From CAWHHZ01 sp963829355 (GTDB taxonomy: Bacteria > Acidobacteriota > Thermoanaerobaculia > Gp7-AA8 > JAHWKK01), in the NCBI GenBank assembly GCA_963829355.1, contig CAWHHZ010000008.1, positions 248,001-312,000 of the forward strand: 64,000 nucleotides of DNA, given 5' to 3'. Shown here one piece after another: positions 62,089 to 64,000 of the stretch. Each line of letters opens with the position of its first letter. Within the stretch, counting starts at the first letter, position 1. The position numbers and the translations under genes are program-made. Below the pieces are notes generated by a model. The model did not search any database. It saw nothing but the letters and a program-made list of their open reading frames with translations, and was not told the DNA's origin.

Positions 62089-62387
62089 TGATTACTCGTT
62101 TCGGAAAGGTCGCGGGTCAATATAGCACTGGCGCAGGTCCGGCATTCACCTGGGGGCGTCAACCGCCGCTCTCCTCGGTTCGCGGCATTGTGAACGGACA
62201 GCAATCGATGGCGTCGTAACGATTCCATAATTGCCGATATGGAACTGGATGCTATCTTTGGTGGCTTCTCGGACGTCCAATTCCTATGGTACAGTCGATC
62301 TCTTAGCGTGTATTCAGTGTCCGCCATCACACATCCGTGTGAGTGCTATTTTGGCGCCGGCAGTTTGACCGAAACAGGGAAGTTAAA
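62089..62387. other. Divergent intergenic region between wzz and the tail-fibre-like gene
   Basis: 299 bases without a gene. It holds the extended -10 of wzz (62119-62127), the possible hairpin CACACATCCGTGTG (62328-62341) and, just before the plus-strand gene, AGGGAAG as ribosome binding site. Other AT-rich patches could be promoters for the plus-strand gene. Confidence 0.5.
62119..62127 (-). promoter_or_regulatory. Extended -10 promoter of wzz
   Basis: TGC-TATATT on the minus strand (TATATT at 62119-62124) about 30 bases before the wzz ATG. No good -35 is visible at the usual distance, consistent with an extended -10 promoter. Confidence 0.5.
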
Positions 62388-64000
62388 ATGAAAAATCTGA
62401 AGATCGTCCTCCTACAGCTCTCATATGCGGTCCTCGGTCTGCCTTTGGCCGCCCAGGGTCTCTCCGAGAGTGGGCCGATCGAATCGATATCGGTCAATGC
62501 CTCGCAGATCACATGGCAGCCGCGCGCTGGCAAAGGCTGGGTCACCGTGACGGTGACGGGTCCCGGTGAATATGCTTTCACCGCATCGTTCCCTCCCGGG
62601 AAGCTTCCGATTTTCCGCGCCCTGGAGCCGGATGGAAAGCCACTTCCCGATGGATCCTACAACTACAGATATCCGAGCGGCCGTCGGGCTGTCGAAGCCA
62701 GAGCGGACAATGATCCACAGGGACTCCCGGGGAAGATGTCGGGACATGGACCTCTATCCAGACTCAATCCGGAACGTTCACGGTGCTGGGTGGTTCGATC
62801 GTCGACTCCGGACTGCAGGAGAAGGCAGGCGCCAAACAGGGCGGGGTCACGACGAATGCTGTTGGTCCGGTGATGGGTACCCAGCAGGAAATCAATGGAG
62901 ATCTGACCGTCCATGACAGCCTCTGCGTCGGTCAAGACTGCGTGGCGAATGAGAACTTCGGTTTCGACACGATACGGCTGAAGGAGAACAACACCCGCAT
63001 CAAGTTCGAGGACACCAGCAACTCCGCCAGCTTTCCGAGCAACGACTGGCAGCTGACGGCGAATGACAGTGCGAACGGAGGAGCGAACAAATTCTCCATC
63101 GACGACGTCACGAATGGCAAGACCCCCTTCACGGTCGAGGCGAACAGCCCGAATCACACACTTTACATCGACAGCACCGGAAGGATCGGCGTCGGCACGA
63201 GCACGCCCGTGGTCCAGATTCACACCACCGACGGCAACACCCCGGCCCTCCGTCTGGACCAGGATGGAAGCTCCGGCTTCACACCACAGGTCTGGGACGT
63301 CGCCGGCAACGAAGCGAACTTCTTCGTTCGCGACGTGACCAACGGCAGCAAGCTCCCTTTCAAGATCAAACCCGGTGCACCGGACAACTCGATCTACATC
63401 AACGCTAACGGTGATGTCGGAATTGGGACAGCGAGTCCCGATGAAGATCTTCACGTCAAGAAGAGCGTCAATGGCGCAATCATCGCCGAGGTGGAAAATA
63501 CGAATACGGGATCTTCGGCGGTTTCGGTGATTCGTACATCATCCGACACGGCAGGCTTCAACATGAGCTCCCATGCTGGCGCGAGAACGCTTTCGCGCTT
63601 TGGGGAGACGCTCGGCGGCTGGACCGAGATTCTCACCTTCACCGGGAACGGAATGGCGGTCGGCACCTCCGGCGCGGTACCACTGATTCTGGGAACGAAC
63701 AGCGTAAACCGACTCGAGATCGGTGGAAGTGGCGGCGTTACGGTCACCGGTGACTTCACCGTTTCCGGAGGCACGAAAAATTTCGCCGTCGTCAACCCAT
63801 CTGATCCGGCAAAGGCGATCTACTACGCGGCTCTCGAGGGGCCCGAGGCGGGAACGTACTTCCGTGGTACTGCGAAGACGGTGGACGGGAACGCCGTCAT
63901 CAAACTGCCCGAGTACTTCTCTTCCATCACCGAGAAGGAACGGATGACGGTCCAGCTCACTCCCGTAGGGGGATGGGGACAGCTCTACGTTGCCGAGAGC
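62388..64000 (+). CDS. Secreted tail-fibre-like repetitive protein, partial and frameshifted
   Basis: Runs off the right edge. A signal peptide (KNLKIVLLQLSYAVLGLPLAAQG) is followed by ESISVNASQITWQPRAGKGWVTVTVTGPGEYAF. One missing base in a G run near 62726-62733 shifts the frame; afterwards it reads EDVGTWTSIQTQSGTFTVLGGS and long beta-rich stretches with repeated motifs such as LYIDSTGRIGVGTSTPVVQIH and IYINANGDVGIGTASPDEDLHV, like tail-fibre stems. Near the edge, IYYAALEGPEAGTYFRGTA is a C-terminal module I recall from Acidobacteriota proteins. AGGGAAG precedes ATG 62388. Likely an extracellular adhesin-like protein; its end and any autocatalytic domain lie outside the window. Confidence 0.7.

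Noticed and set aside
1..64000. tRNA, rRNA, transposase or integrase genes
   Set aside because: I saw no cloverleaf-like tRNA, no conserved rRNA sequence and no transposase or integrase motif; a covariance-model search would be decisive.

Overview
This window is high-GC bacterial chromosome, densely coded, with SRPBCC, PilZ and crotonase genes, large secreted repeat proteins, a C-terminal tail-fibre-like module and short dyad repeats in most gaps. The combination looks most like Acidobacteriota (possibly a Thermoanaerobaculia relative), but that is inference: there is no rRNA or tRNA here to settle it. No phage, transposase or CRISPR array is visible. Twelve single-base frame breaks in six otherwise conserved genes suggest uncorrected sequencing indels, or less likely recent decay.

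Layout. 17-2542: hybrid GAF-PAS histidine kinase with two receiver domains, broken by three frameshifts. 2609-4238: purE-purK, the purine carboxylation pair. 4727-6913: secreted thermolysin-like M4 protease. 7628-12629: five minus-strand genes (mscL, PilZ protein, SRPBCC protein, beta-propeller protein, crotonase) bracketed by inverted copies of a 271-274 bp nested repeat. 13177-18390: a five-gene amidoligase cassette (alpha/beta hydrolase read divergently from ATP-grasp ligase, GCS2/YbdK-type ligase, glutamine-amidotransferase-like protein and a glutathionylspermidine-synthase-type ATP-grasp). This is the best candidate for an undescribed pathway. 18591-20097: MltF-type lytic transglycosylase. 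20261-22166: a zinc-ribbon-like protein and two paralogous PAS-LuxR regulators. 22507-27179: EamA transporter, YagU-like membrane protein and a secreted metzincin with six Ig-like repeats.

27424-31930 holds sulfate activation genes: cysQ, cysNC and cysD, which together make and recycle PAPS. cysD and cysNC are separated by a reverse-oriented coiled-coil gene and a 12 x 7 bp tandem repeat. From 32033 to 62088 every gene is on the minus strand and the region is a surface-polysaccharide locus: WecA-type initiating transferase, SDR epimerase, ten glycosyltransferases, flippase, methyltransferase, AsnB-type amidotransferase, CapD/FlaA1-type dehydratase, two paralogous polymerase-like membrane proteins, an O-antigen-ligase/polymerase, a Wzz-type chain-length protein and four sulfotransferases. 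With the neighbouring PAPS genes this predicts a sulfated exported glycan. A secreted tail-fibre-like protein diverges from wzz and runs off the right edge.

Several transcription units show a TANNNT -10 box only 6-9 bases before the start codon, so part of this genome probably uses leaderless mRNAs, while genes inside operons have ordinary purine-rich ribosome binding sites and ATGA overlaps. Coordinates of motifs were read by eye; no alignment or database search was possible.
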